Numbered from the stretch's first letter, positions 7,924 through 15,929 are shown. The stretch is 35,822 nucleotides of DNA from Candidatus Thalassarchaeaceae archaeon (GCA_030747395.1 JASLKT010000002.1:39177-74998); one strand, 5' to 3'. Numbers and translations: made by a program. Notes: a model not told the origin generated them from the letters alone.

Positions 7924-8468
7924 ATTTGGTTGCAAAGGTGACCATTAGTGGCCATCCTGGTTCAGGTACCAGCACACTTGTCGAGGGGGTTTGTAAAACG
8001 CTGAGTTGGAGCAAACTCAATGGCGGGCAGGTGTTTCGCGAAATGGCTGAAGAACGAGGTGTGTCCTTAGAGGAGTTTGGACAACAATGTATGGAGGACG
8101 CTTCCGTTGATCAAGCACTGGATAAACTACTGGTCGAAACGATGCTAGCGAGTGATAGTCCTGAAATTGTAGAAAGTCGGCTGGCAGGGTGGTGGGCTTA
8201 CAAGAAGGAATTGCATTGTCCAAGAGTTTGGATTGATGTTAGTGAGCGTGTACGAGCAGAAAGAGTTGTGAATCGTGAAGGTGGGTCACTAGAGGACCAA
8301 ATCGAACTCATTCGTGAGCGGATGGAATCGGATGGATCTAGATATTCCGAATATTACGATATTGACATTAATTCACATGATCCCTACACATGTGTAATTG
8401 AATCTGATGACATGTCCATCGAGGATGTCCTAGCACATGTTCTACACCATTTGGAGGAATTTTATTGA
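7911..8468 (+). CDS. cmk: Cytidylate kinase, archaeal type
   Basis: Phosphorylates CMP/dCMP with ATP. The protein (185 residues from ATG 7911) has the P-loop GHPGSGTST near its start, a helical NMP-binding part ('GGQVFREMAEERGVSLEEF', matching the usual GxxFRxxAxExGxxLxEF of archaeal Cmk) and 'DVSERVRAERVVNREG' as a lid-like Arg-rich segment. Length is typical for the short archaeal form. The start is uncertain: a TTG at 7926, eight bases after GGAGG, would give MVAKVTISGHPG, closer to family N-termini. It overlaps DUF106 upstream and truB by 4 bases downstream, so the three are probably translated from one mRNA. Confidence 0.9.
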   Translation: MEALNLVAKVTISGHPGSGTSTLVEGVCKTLSWSKLNGGQVFREMAEERGVSLEEFGQQCMEDASVDQALDKLLVETMLASDSPEIVESRLAGWWAYKKELHCPRVWIDVSERVRAERVVNREGGSLEDQIELIRERMESDGSRYSEYYDIDINSHDPYTCVIESDDMSIEDVLAHVLHHLEEFY

Positions 8469-9436
8469 TTATAATCGACGGAGAGGCGAAGACATCGCCA
8501 GCACACGGTTGCAACCCATTTGAACGGACCATAGAGGAATTGTTGGATGCTGGCATGATTGTGATTGACAAACCAGCGGGACCGAATAGTCACCAAGTTT
8601 CAGCTTGGGCTAGAGAAATTCTAGGCGTCGGAAAACTCGGCCATGGGGGAACATTAGATCCATTTGCGACCGGTGTTCTACTGCTTCTTTCAGGACGTTC
8701 AATGAGATTGACAAAGAAAGTACTCAGTCATGACAAGACTTACGTCGGCATTTTGAGGGGAAGTCGTAACTTTGATGCTGATGCCCTGGGGCGTGCAATT
8801 GCACAACTCTCTGGGGAAGTGTACAATGTCCCCCCTGAAATTTCTGCAGTAAAAATTCAAGTCCGTAGCCGCCGAATGAAAACTCGCCTTATCGATGTTG
8901 ATGGACGTGATGCGGCCGTTGAAGTTGTCTGTGAAGCGGGCACTTACATACGAACTCTAGCCCGTGATTTGGGGTTGTTAATAGGTCACCCTGTCGAACT
9001 GAAGGAGTTGCGAAGGACCCAATCCGGTCGTTTCAAAGAATTGCAATCAGTAACGCTCCAAGATTTGAAGGATGCTATTTGGCTTTGGCAGGAAAAAGGA
9101 GAAGAAGTAGCGATTCGAAGAATCCTCAGCCCTATCGAATCCTTGGTGAGTGGACTACCTGAGATAGTTGTCAAAGATGGGGCTGCTGGTGCCATTGCTC
9201 ACGGTGCACCCCTAATGCGACCCGGTATCGTTTCTATTGCAGATCATCTGGAAAGAGGCGATACAGTGCGGCTGATGACCATGAAGGGTGAATTGGTCGC
9301 TTTAGCATCAATGCTAACACGCTCAGAAATGGTTGTCGAGATGAATGAAGGTGAAGTCGCACGACCGGATTCTGTATTCTTGCCGCCCGAGGCATATCCT
9401 CGTGCATGGAAGAAGAAGGATTCCTCATCCGCATGA
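8465..9436 (+). CDS. truB: tRNA/rRNA pseudouridine synthase TruB/Cbf5 family
   Basis: Isomerises uridine in RNA; archaeal members also act as Cbf5 with H/ACA guide RNPs (Nop10, Gar1, L7Ae). The catalytic loop GHGGTLDPFATGVL holds the nucleophile Asp65, followed by the 'TYVGILRGS' strand and 'GTYIRTLARDLG' motif; the final ~90 residues ('LPEIVVKDGAAGAIAHGAPL') form a PUA domain. Its length of 323 is normal. The TTG at 8465 overlaps the cmk stop (TTGA); an internal start cannot be excluded. In many archaea rpl34e and rpl14e lie between cmk and truB; neither is here. The first 25 residues are a poorly conserved extension before 'AGMIVIDKPAGPNSHQ'. Confidence 0.9.
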   Translation: MIIIDGEAKTSPAHGCNPFERTIEELLDAGMIVIDKPAGPNSHQVSAWAREILGVGKLGHGGTLDPFATGVLLLLSGRSMRLTKKVLSHDKTYVGILRGSRNFDADALGRAIAQLSGEVYNVPPEISAVKIQVRSRRMKTRLIDVDGRDAAVEVVCEAGTYIRTLARDLGLLIGHPVELKELRRTQSGRFKELQSVTLQDLKDAIWLWQEKGEEVAIRRILSPIESLVSGLPEIVVKDGAAGAIAHGAPLMRPGIVSIADHLERGDTVRLMTMKGELVALASMLTRSEMVVEMNEGEVARPDSVFLPPEAYPRAWKKKDSSSA

Positions 9437-9657
9437 ATCTATAGAGCCGTTACGCTTGTTCAAATTCCTCGAATACCCACGTCTCTGTTTCAAGACGGAT
9501 CTTAAGTTTCGCCATGTGGTTTACCACCCCTGTCCCACCCCCCGATTGGAGCACCAATCATTGTGGGAACAGCCCGTAGAACCGACTACCCCGTATAACC
9601 ATTCAGGGTAAAAATCGCATTATCAGCCCAAATGGCGTTTTTTTGCAGGATAAACCG
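9437..9657. other. Convergent spacer of 220 bp with hairpin; no gene seen
   Basis: This is the largest gene-free gap in the window and the only roomy convergent junction. It contains GATTGG-AGCA-CCAATC at about 9544-9559, a C-rich tract on the plus strand, and a T7 run near the right end. No tRNA, SRP or RNase P RNA hallmark is visible. The overlapping 88-aa ORF (9345-9611) is a frame shadow of truB running into the gap. Confidence 0.5.
9638..9644 (+). terminator. T7 run, probable transcription terminator of the truB operon
   Basis: Seven consecutive T follow a weak GCC...GGC stem about 200 bases after truB. Oligo-T tracts are sufficient termination signals in archaea. No other gene on the plus strand lies between it and truB. 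Confidence 0.45.
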
Positions 9658-12129
9658 CTACTCAATCTTACGAATTTGATTCGGTCCGTACATGAATACC
9701 AATATTGCAAATAATCCGAGGACTACAACTCCAACCCATAGGGTGGTATTATACTCATTTAGAACGGAGTTCGATTGCTGCTCTCCACTTGAATCGTCAG
9801 TAGATGTTGTCCTTTCCTGCACTATGACGTTTGTAGACCACAGGTTGTTTACTTCATTTGTTTCATCGAGTTCATCTGTCCAATCAATCTCAATTTCTAG
9901 AGTGACGTTTCCAGATTGAATATCCAAACGGTTCCATTCTTCGCAGGTCGCTGTTTCTAGACCACCAGGGGAAATCATTGCTATTTGTGGGGTCCCGATG
10001 GTTTGTCCATTGACTGAGCAACGCACGGTAACTGGTTGAGCGATGCTATTGCCGCTGTTTCGCACAAAAACTTCGATTGCAATGTCATTTCCTTCAATGA
10101 CTGAGGGTGAACCTGTATTCCTGTCCAGTATGCCAATGCTCTGAACCCAAACATCAGCGCGCTGAGTTACAATGACAGTAAGACTTTGATTTATTTCAGT
10201 CAACTCATCGGTTACAGAAATTGTGACTGTGTGGATTCCTATTGTGCTGGGACTAAACTCAATTTGACCAGCTGAGAAAACTGCCCATTCAGGTGTGATT
10301 TGAATATTCAACAAGTTGGATGCCGTGTCACGATCCCAATAAGCAAATGGAACTGAGAGGGATGAGTCGATTTCCATGGTCAACTCTACAGGAAGTGAAT
10401 CCATCTCTGGTGGGTCGTCAACAGCAGTGATGATGATTGCGATTTCATCGGTCCAAATATTCTGACGCTCATCCATAACCGAAATTGTGGCTGTTGTTTC
10501 ACCATGAGCATCTGAAACGGGTTGTAATCTGATTTGGCCATTGACGAAATTCGCTTCTAGGATAGATGCGTCGCCGCTCGACACTGTGACTACAAGGTCA
10601 TCATTGGAAGTAATATCATCCATGCAGGTGTATAGGAAGTCTAGCAAGCGTCCACCGCCATCTTCTTCGAACACCTGATCAGATTGGCCATCGCAAATGG
10701 GGTCACGATCCCATTCGATGAGGAAACCACCTTCAATGCCCATCTCGTCAACTTGGACAACAATATCTTCTGAACTCCCGTTGCTGGACCAATGGAATCG
10801 GGCCGATAGACCGACTTCAATCTCGCCGCCACCTGATGACAAGAGATGGCCAACAGTTGCCGTCAATTGGAACGTTGAGTTGCTTGAGGCGATATCATAT
10901 GACGCTACTTCCTCCCCATTCATCGCAACGCGCAACTTAGCGAACTCTGACACCATGGAGTGCACGTTCCCAATTATTTCTCCTTCAATTGTCAATATGG
11001 GGTCGTTGATATCGACCTTGAGACCCTCGATACACCCGTCGAGAAGGGTTGCATGGAATCTGACATATTGGGATGTTGTTTGAATTAATTCGCCTGATGA
11101 AATTGCACTTGTTGTAGACCAATCGTCACCATCTGCTGAACTCGAATAGTGCCAACTCGCATTTCCAATAACATCGGGATGGAATCGACCCCATGATTGT
11201 TCATGAGGCAGAGAAATGGAAGGTGTGACCCAGAAGCCTGTATTCTGGCCAGTAGTTTCCAAACCACAGGGAGATTGTGACAAATCCGTAAGTGTTCCTG
11301 TGGTTAAATTGATGTCAATGATTGGGAATTCATCAAAAGAGACTGAATGTGAGGCTTGAGCCAATTCAAAGGTCCCCCATGGCTGCATATGTTTGACAAT
11401 TAATCCTGCAGCATCCACTTGCAATTCTGTATCGTCAAATTCACCTACTGAGACGTAATCAAGCATGATTTTTAGATTAGAGAGTTCGCTCCAAGTCCAA
11501 GTTTTGATAGAGTCTAATGAATATACTTGAGCATTGTAATTCATGTGATTCAGTTCACCCATTGTATGAGCATATGTTTGGACGAGATGCTGTGTCCCTC
11601 CGGATTCGACAACGAATTGAACACTGTCCTGTTGCAAAGAATCTGGGACTCTAAATGCGACAGTCAATGACACGTTCGTGATTTCGTAATTCGAACCCTC
11701 ACTCAAATCAAATCCTGATAACTCAATGATGGGCCCTTTCGTCCAAGAAAACCCACCATCTGAATCTCCATCGGAGTCATTGTCGCAAACCGGATCAGAT
11801 ACTGGTTTGAAACAGTCAGGGGTGCCGATTGAGAGGTTGTCTCCAGACGGTGAAATTGTGGCCCAAGATGTGACTTCGTCGTAATTTGCAGGTCGATTAT
11901 GTGTGAACGATAATCGGCCATCCGCTATCATCGAACCGGAGTGTACTGCTGGCTCTTCACTGTACGCCTTGTTGGTGGAAAGGGACCATTCGGAGGCGTC
12001 AGCAAACGTCCCCGCAGGTAGCAAGTCAACCGTTTCAGAACGGATGACTGTGTCCCCCTCAACGTTGACGGGGATTATCGAAAATATGAGGAGAAGGACC
12101 AGCAGAACCGAGAGATTGCGGGTGTGCAT
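9658..12129 (-). CDS. Large secreted, C-terminally anchored protein with Ig/cadherin-like and CARDB domains
   Basis: The 823 residues begin with a signal peptide (MHTRNLSVLLVLLLIFSIIPVNVEG) and end with a single membrane helix (LWVGVVVLGLFAILVF) and a short basic tail, so the bulk should face outside. The middle is beta-rich with scattered Cys pairs and Asp-rich stretches ('DNDSDGDSDGG'). Residues ~540-660 look like two cadherin/Ig-type domains ('ITAVDDPPEMDSLPVELTM'), and ~660-780 match the CARDB pattern ('VFVRNSGNSIAQPVTVRC', 'DETNEVNNLW'). The tail has the Ser/Thr-rich spacer, helix and basic end that archaeosortase substrates share, but no PGF motif. Likely a surface adhesin or binding protein; no catalytic motif is seen. 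ATG 12129 is chosen because it opens the signal peptide. Confidence 0.8.
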   Translation of the reverse strand: MHTRNLSVLLVLLLIFSIIPVNVEGDTVIRSETVDLLPAGTFADASEWSLSTNKAYSEEPAVHSGSMIADGRLSFTHNRPANYDEVTSWATISPSGDNLSIGTPDCFKPVSDPVCDNDSDGDSDGGFSWTKGPIIELSGFDLSEGSNYEITNVSLTVAFRVPDSLQQDSVQFVVESGGTQHLVQTYAHTMGELNHMNYNAQVYSLDSIKTWTWSELSNLKIMLDYVSVGEFDDTELQVDAAGLIVKHMQPWGTFELAQASHSVSFDEFPIIDINLTTGTLTDLSQSPCGLETTGQNTGFWVTPSISLPHEQSWGRFHPDVIGNASWHYSSSADGDDWSTTSAISSGELIQTTSQYVRFHATLLDGCIEGLKVDINDPILTIEGEIIGNVHSMVSEFAKLRVAMNGEEVASYDIASSNSTFQLTATVGHLLSSGGGEIEVGLSARFHWSSNGSSEDIVVQVDEMGIEGGFLIEWDRDPICDGQSDQVFEEDGGGRLLDFLYTCMDDITSNDDLVVTVSSGDASILEANFVNGQIRLQPVSDAHGETTATISVMDERQNIWTDEIAIIITAVDDPPEMDSLPVELTMEIDSSLSVPFAYWDRDTASNLLNIQITPEWAVFSAGQIEFSPSTIGIHTVTISVTDELTEINQSLTVIVTQRADVWVQSIGILDRNTGSPSVIEGNDIAIEVFVRNSGNSIAQPVTVRCSVNGQTIGTPQIAMISPGGLETATCEEWNRLDIQSGNVTLEIEIDWTDELDETNEVNNLWSTNVIVQERTTSTDDSSGEQQSNSVLNEYNTTLWVGVVVLGLFAILVFMYGPNQIRKIE

Positions 12130-12130
12130 A

Positions 12131-12233
12131 GACCTGCGCTGCCGAGCAGCCCCTTCAATCCCTCGCCTGCGCGGGCGTATACATACAGAGCGAAGCGACG
12201 CTTGGCGCTTGCTTGAAATACCGTGCGCAGGTC
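12131..12233. other. GC-rich segment closed by a 9-bp inverted repeat
   Basis: GACCTGCGC (12131-12139) is perfectly complementary to GCGCAGGTC (12225-12233). Inside lie further short stems: GCTGC-CGA-GCAGC (12138-12150), CGCC...GGCG (12165-12178) and AAGC-GAC-GCTT (12193-12203). On the minus strand the outer repeat covers the AGGT just before the ATG of the surface protein. On the plus strand it precedes tRNA-His. It could be a structured leader, a small RNA or a tRNA-precursor element; none is established. Confidence 0.35.
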
Positions 12234-12248
12234 GCCGTTTTACATCGT

Positions 12249-12321
12249 GGCTGCGGTGGTCTAGTGGTTAGGACGGTAGATTGTGGCTCTGCCACCCCGG
12301 GTTCAACTCCCGGTCGCGGCC
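12249..12321 (+). tRNA. tRNA-His, anticodon GTG
   Basis: A full cloverleaf can be drawn: acceptor GCTGCGG/TCGCGGC, D stem GTCT/GGAC with AGTGGTTA loop, anticodon stem GTAGA/TCTGC with loop TTGTGGC (anticodon GTG), variable CACC, T stem CCGGG/CCCGG with loop TTCAACT, discriminator C73 (12321). The base before the acceptor is G (12249) and can pair with C73, the G-1 identity element of tRNA-His, so it appears to be genome-encoded. CCA is not encoded and there is no intron. TTGAAATACC about 30 bases upstream is a possible promoter element. Confidence 0.95.
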
Positions 12322-12324
12322 CCT

Positions 12325-12948
12325 TTACTCAATTCCAAGCTCTTGCTGAGGGATTTCATGCCCCATTCGGGTTGCCTTGGTTTCCAAATATCCGCGATTC
12401 TCTTCATTGACTCCTACAATCAATGGCATCCGTTCGATGACGGTGATTCCCAAATCCTGTAATGCAATTACTTTGTCAGGGTTGTTTGTGAGAAGGCTGA
12501 CATCAGAAATTCCAACCGCCCGTAGCATCTCGGCCGCAATTCGATAATCGCGGGCATCTGCAGGATGGCCGAGCATCAGGTTTGCATCGAGTGTGTCTGC
12601 GCCTTGATCTTGCAAATTGTAGGCCTGAATTTTCGCGTGCAACCCGATTCCTCTGCCTTCTTGTCGCAAATACAGTAGGCAACCCCAACCATGTAACTGA
12701 ATGGCCTGAAGGGCAGCGTCAAGTTGAGGTCCACAATCACATCTTGCAGAACTAAATGCATCACCAGTTAGGCATTCGGAGTGCATTCGAACAAGAACGG
12801 GGTCGGGTCCATCCATATCGCCCAATGTCAGAGCAACGTGATCAAATCCGGTTTCAGCGTCGTGAAATACGCGTATTCGAAATTCTCCATGGGCAGTGGG
12901 CAAACGAGCGTCGGCGGGGACTTCGCCTTTTTCGACAATGGGTGTCAT
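12325..12948 (-). CDS. ribA: GTP cyclohydrolase II
   Basis: Opens the GTP imidazole ring to give the diaminopyrimidine precursor of riboflavin. The 207-residue protein has the zinc site Cys59, Cys70 and Cys72 within 'HSECLTGDAFSSARCDCGPQ', the LRQEGRGIGL signature (about 94-103) and the 'TNNPDK' motif near residue 155. It is a stand-alone RibA, without a fused RibB domain. This is the bacterial/plant-type enzyme; many archaea instead use GTP cyclohydrolase III (ArfA), so acquisition by transfer in the lineage is likely. The ATG overlaps the stop of the TusA-like gene by 4 bases, and the stop lies 3 bases beyond the oppositely oriented tRNA-His. Confidence 0.93.
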   Translation of the reverse strand: MTPIVEKGEVPADARLPTAHGEFRIRVFHDAETGFDHVALTLGDMDGPDPVLVRMHSECLTGDAFSSARCDCGPQLDAALQAIQLHGWGCLLYLRQEGRGIGLHAKIQAYNLQDQGADTLDANLMLGHPADARDYRIAAEMLRAVGISDVSLLTNNPDKVIALQDLGITVIERMPLIVGVNEENRGYLETKATRMGHEIPQQELGIE

Positions 12949-13190
12949 TCGTTTGCCTCCTTTCGTATACGGTAATGATACTCTCCCGCCTCTTCCTCTA
13001 CACCCAGAAGTGAGTCGCCACTTCTATTCAATAGTGCTGGAATGTCCATTTTGGTTTCTGGATCATCTGCCATCACCAAAACAATTTCACCAGGGGACAT
13101 TGTTGCCAATATGCGTTTTGTTTCATGAACTGGTACTGGGCAGTGGAAACCAAGCACGTCTAGAGTGACGTCGGCGAGTTCGAGTGCCAT
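12945..13190 (-). CDS. TusA-like sulfur-carrier protein
   Basis: A small TusA/SirA/YeeD-type protein of 81 residues from ATG 13190 (the ORF track extends to a TTG at 13220). The signature LDVLGFHCPVPVHETKRIL contains the conserved Cys-Pro-x-Pro that carries persulfide sulfur in TusA, followed by 'LVMADDPETKMDIPALLNRSG', matching the usual DDP.....I......G pattern. Family members pass sulfur for tRNA thiolation, molybdenum cofactor or other sulfur chemistry; the acceptor here cannot be told. It overlaps ribA by 4 bases (ATGA), so the two are translationally coupled, and it diverges from the archaeosortase-like gene. Confidence 0.85.
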   Translation of the reverse strand: MALELADVTLDVLGFHCPVPVHETKRILATMSPGEIVLVMADDPETKMDIPALLNRSGDSLLGVEEEAGEYHYRIRKEANE

Positions 13191-13276
13191 GGTCTGAGGC
13201 GGGTGCTCTCCTTTCTTCAATGCGACGGGGGTTTTGATGAGAGGGATTGAAGCGGGAACAGGTGCTGGGGAGGGTT

Positions 13277-14197
13277 GTGCGAGCGAATCAGAAGAGTCGT
13301 CCTAAAGACGACTTATCTTGGTCTGAAGTTGGAGAAATGGCCTATGGATATCTCCGCATTCCACTGGCATTGGTGTTTGTCGAAATTATCTATTGGTGGG
13401 CCACAGAACCCGATGCAAGTTTGGAACCATTGCAGGTTGTCTTGGCATGGCTATGGTCGGGGACCTCAAATCTGCTCTGGCCAGGTTCTACCGAATTGGT
13501 TTTCCATGGGCCATCTCAATCTTGGACTGGTGTGAATCTTATCGGCTCTGGGTTCGATTATGGCGAAGTACCATTGTATATTGATGCAGAATGTGCAGGT
13601 GTTCACGAAATCATGTTCCTCGGTGTTTTGATGTTATTGACGCCTGGTGTTGAACGAGGAATTCGTAACCGCTCATTGATCGGGATGGTTATCATTGTCC
13701 AATTCATCAATTTCCTTCGATTAATCGCACTATATCCAATCGGGATGGAATACGGTGAAGCGAAAATGAATGAGATGCATGAATTCATTTTCCGACAGGG
13801 GTTCCTGATTTTGTTAGTATTGTTCTGGATTGTTTGGTATATTCAATTGGAGCGAAATGGCGTCCGTGACAAAAAAGCCAAGCCGGCTTTGTCCGACCTT
13901 CCAAAAAAAGAGCAAATCAAGATGCGGGATACACTTCCAACCGCATCTGTAGTGACACTAATCTTCTGTGCAATCATCGCAATTTGGGCGACTCATGAAG
14001 TGACTATGAATGATGATAACCTTCAGTTCAAAGCAACCGCTGAAGAATGTGAAGGCTCTGAGTGCCAAAACGATGAAGCGAAGATTTGGTCGAATGTATG
14101 GGACCGATCTGTGCGTTTGTGGTTATTTTCGGGACTTCTTTCCGCCTTTGCGATTGTCAAAGTAGAACCGCTTGGAATCGGGGAGAGTGAGGAATAG
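13277..14197 (+). CDS. Archaeosortase/exosortase-family membrane protease-like protein
   Basis: About 306 residues, multi-pass membrane. The exosortase/archaeosortase triad is readable in order: Cys in 'DAECAGVHEIMFLGVL' (C116 in the long ORF numbering), Arg in 'INFLRLIALYP' (R158) and His in 'NEMHEFIFRQG' (H178), with the expected membrane segments between them. Family members cleave C-terminal sorting tails and transfer surface proteins to an anchor or lipid. I prefer GTG 13277, behind GGGGAGGG; TTG 13247 is the longer alternative. The C-terminal third has two extra membrane helices and a Cys pair (ECEGSEC) in the loop, not part of the core family. No PGF-type substrate is seen nearby. Its stop abuts that of the DEAD helicase. 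Confidence 0.8.
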   Translation: MRANQKSRPKDDLSWSEVGEMAYGYLRIPLALVFVEIIYWWATEPDASLEPLQVVLAWLWSGTSNLLWPGSTELVFHGPSQSWTGVNLIGSGFDYGEVPLYIDAECAGVHEIMFLGVLMLLTPGVERGIRNRSLIGMVIIVQFINFLRLIALYPIGMEYGEAKMNEMHEFIFRQGFLILLVLFWIVWYIQLERNGVRDKKAKPALSDLPKKEQIKMRDTLPTASVVTLIFCAIIAIWATHEVTMNDDNLQFKATAEECEGSECQNDEAKIWSNVWDRSVRLWLFSGLLSAFAIVKVEPLGIGESEE

Positions 14198-15625
14198 TCA
14201 ATTTGCGATTTGCACATTGACTTCTGACCCGTTCATCGATTTCCCTTTGAGTGCATCGAGTGTGTGTTGAGCCTTCTCTCTGTGAATCTCTACAACAGCA
14301 ATTGTACCGTCAGTTTGAATTTGCCCGATGGCTAAATCTGGAAGCCGTGCTTGTTCTGAAACAAAATTGTGAATGGCAAGTTTGGATGTTTCGCTTGTGG
14401 AAAGCCGAATCGGCACCATTCCAAACACATCTGCACTTTCGCCCCAATCCATTTGTTTTCGGACGGGGTCACGGTCCACTCCTTCAGGGAGTTCAGGTGC
14501 TTCGACTTCTCTAACTACCATGTTCCATGTCGAGATGATTTTGGTCATGTTAGGGGCGTCTTCACCGGAGACAAACGACCAGGCTTCACCCTTGCGTCCC
14601 ATTCGACCAGTTCGGCCAATCCGGTGTACGTATGACTCAGAATCCGCTGGGATGTCATAATTGACAACCATGGTGACACCATCGACATCTAATCCGCGAG
14701 CAGCTACGTCTGTCGCGACGACGACTCGTGTTTTTCCATCGCGGAAATCAGAAATTATTCTTTCTCGCTTGTTTTGTGCCATGTCGCCATGTAATCCGAT
14801 CGCGGAAAACTTGTGGCGGTCCAACCGCTCGACAAGGAGGTCGACCATCCGTTTGGTATTGGAGAAAATGATAACTTGATCTTCCTTCGTGAGGCGAATC
14901 ATGAGTCGTCCCAGAACCCACAATTTATTGGCACGGCCAATTCGAACCATGAATTGGTCTATTTCAGGAACTTCAACGTCCAAGTCATCGCTCATGACGT
15001 GTTCTGCATCGGTAATGAATTCATTTGCGGCTTCAAGAATTTCTTGAGGGAATGTGGCGGAAAAGAGCAGGGTTTGCTGCCTATTTTCCAAACGTTCAAG
15101 GCACCAAAGAATATCTGGGAAGAACCCCATATCTAGCATTCGATCTGCTTCATCGAGAGCGAAGTGGGTAATGTTCTCCAAATTGATATGGCCTCTTTTG
15201 CTCATGTCGATGACGCGTCCAGGTGTGCCAACGATGATATCGCACCCGCTGTCTAGCACCTTGGCCTGCTTATCGATATCAGTTCCACCGTAAACAGTGA
15301 CAAATTTGAGGCCCCTTCCACCTTGTAACCATTGCATTTCCTCGCTGACCTGAGTCGCCAATTCTCTCGTAGGGCAGAGGACCAATGCTTGGGTTTGCCC
15401 GGTTGCTTGACAATTTTCAATAATCGGAATGCCGAATGCAACTGTTTTCCCTGATCCGGTTCGGGCTTGACCCACAATGTCCTTTCCCGAACGAGCCAAG
15501 GGAATGGCTTCGGCTTGAATCGGCGTGGCTAATTCCCAACCTTTTGCAGAAATAGCGTCGGCTATTTCCGGTGCTAGATCCCAATCCGAAAAACGGACTG
15601 TCGAAAGTGCATTGGTGCTAGACAT
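14198..15625 (-). CDS. DEAD-box RNA helicase (DbpA/CsdA-like)
   Basis: ATP-dependent RNA helicase of 475 residues. Motifs in order are the Q motif (GWELATPIQAEAIP, ~30-43), I ARTGSGKT (~54-61), Ia PTRELA, Ib TPGRV, II DEAD (~158), III SAT (~190), IV 'VIIFSNTK', V 'ATDVAARGLDV' and VI HRIGRTGR (~338-345). The last ~75 residues ('MVPIRLSTSETSKLAIHNFV') resemble the DbpA-type RNA-binding domain, which in bacteria targets 23S rRNA. A role in ribosome assembly or mRNA unwinding in cold seawater is likely but inferred. It lies 14 bases after the 71-aa gene and probably shares its transcript. Confidence 0.95.
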   Translation of the reverse strand: MSSTNALSTVRFSDWDLAPEIADAISAKGWELATPIQAEAIPLARSGKDIVGQARTGSGKTVAFGIPIIENCQATGQTQALVLCPTRELATQVSEEMQWLQGGRGLKFVTVYGGTDIDKQAKVLDSGCDIIVGTPGRVIDMSKRGHINLENITHFALDEADRMLDMGFFPDILWCLERLENRQQTLLFSATFPQEILEAANEFITDAEHVMSDDLDVEVPEIDQFMVRIGRANKLWVLGRLMIRLTKEDQVIIFSNTKRMVDLLVERLDRHKFSAIGLHGDMAQNKRERIISDFRDGKTRVVVATDVAARGLDVDGVTMVVNYDIPADSESYVHRIGRTGRMGRKGEAWSFVSGEDAPNMTKIISTWNMVVREVEAPELPEGVDRDPVRKQMDWGESADVFGMVPIRLSTSETSKLAIHNFVSEQARLPDLAIGQIQTDGTIAVVEIHREKAQHTLDALKGKSMNGSEVNVQIAN

Positions 15626-15639
15626 CTGCGTCAGCTCGC

Positions 15640-15855
15640 TCAGAAGGTCTCAGCATCGCGCATTTCCTTCTGCAATTCGCCCATCCAATACTTTTCACAG
15701 TTCTCTCGGGTAAGCGCCACTCTCTTTTGGCGGACATGCTCGCGGATGTATTGACGGAACTTGAGGGCCTTCGTTCGGTTGACCCCTTTTGGCGTAATAC
15801 CATCCCAAAGATTGCTGAACTGCTCACGCTTCGTGTTGAACTCCTCGTCACTCAT
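15640..15855 (-). CDS. Small conserved-looking protein, unknown
   Basis: A 71-residue highly charged protein (MSDEEFNTKREQFSNLW...) with ATG at 15855 and no signal peptide. Predicted mostly helical: 'KALKFRQYIREHVRQKRVALT' and 'RENCEKYWMGELQKEMRDAE' form two amphipathic basic/acidic helices. I do not recognise the family. The tight position, 14 bases upstream of the DEAD helicase gene, suggests a helicase partner or RNA-binding accessory. The overlapping 77-aa minus ORF (15618-15851) in another frame is a shadow. Confidence 0.65.
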   Translation of the reverse strand: MSDEEFNTKREQFSNLWDGITPKGVNRTKALKFRQYIREHVRQKRVALTRENCEKYWMGELQKEMRDAETF

Positions 15856-15904
15856 GCAGATTCCTCGGCGTCGGCGACCTTCCGCCCCTCTTTAACCGTG
15901 CCGA

Positions 15905-15929
15905 CTCCCCTACGGGGAGGTATTACCTC
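15905..15929 (-). terminator. Two overlapping hairpins after the HEAT gene
   Basis: CTCCCC-TAC-GGGGAG (15905-15919) and GAGGT-ATT-ACCTC (15917-15929) overlap, so only one can form at a time. They sit between the HEAT-repeat gene stop and the 71-aa gene start on the minus strand, and could end the HEAT transcript or act in the leader of the 71-aa/helicase unit. Confidence 0.45.

Noticed and set aside
9345-9611. 88-aa plus ORF at the truB end and spacer
   Set aside because: Begins within truB in another frame and has no start signal or recognisable sequence.
9437-9657. SRP RNA or RNase P RNA in the 220-bp spacer
   Set aside because: No conserved core of either RNA seen; only one small hairpin and a T7 run.
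12213-12410. 65-aa plus ORF across tRNA-His
   Set aside because: Contains the whole tRNA gene and enters ribA antisense; not a protein gene.
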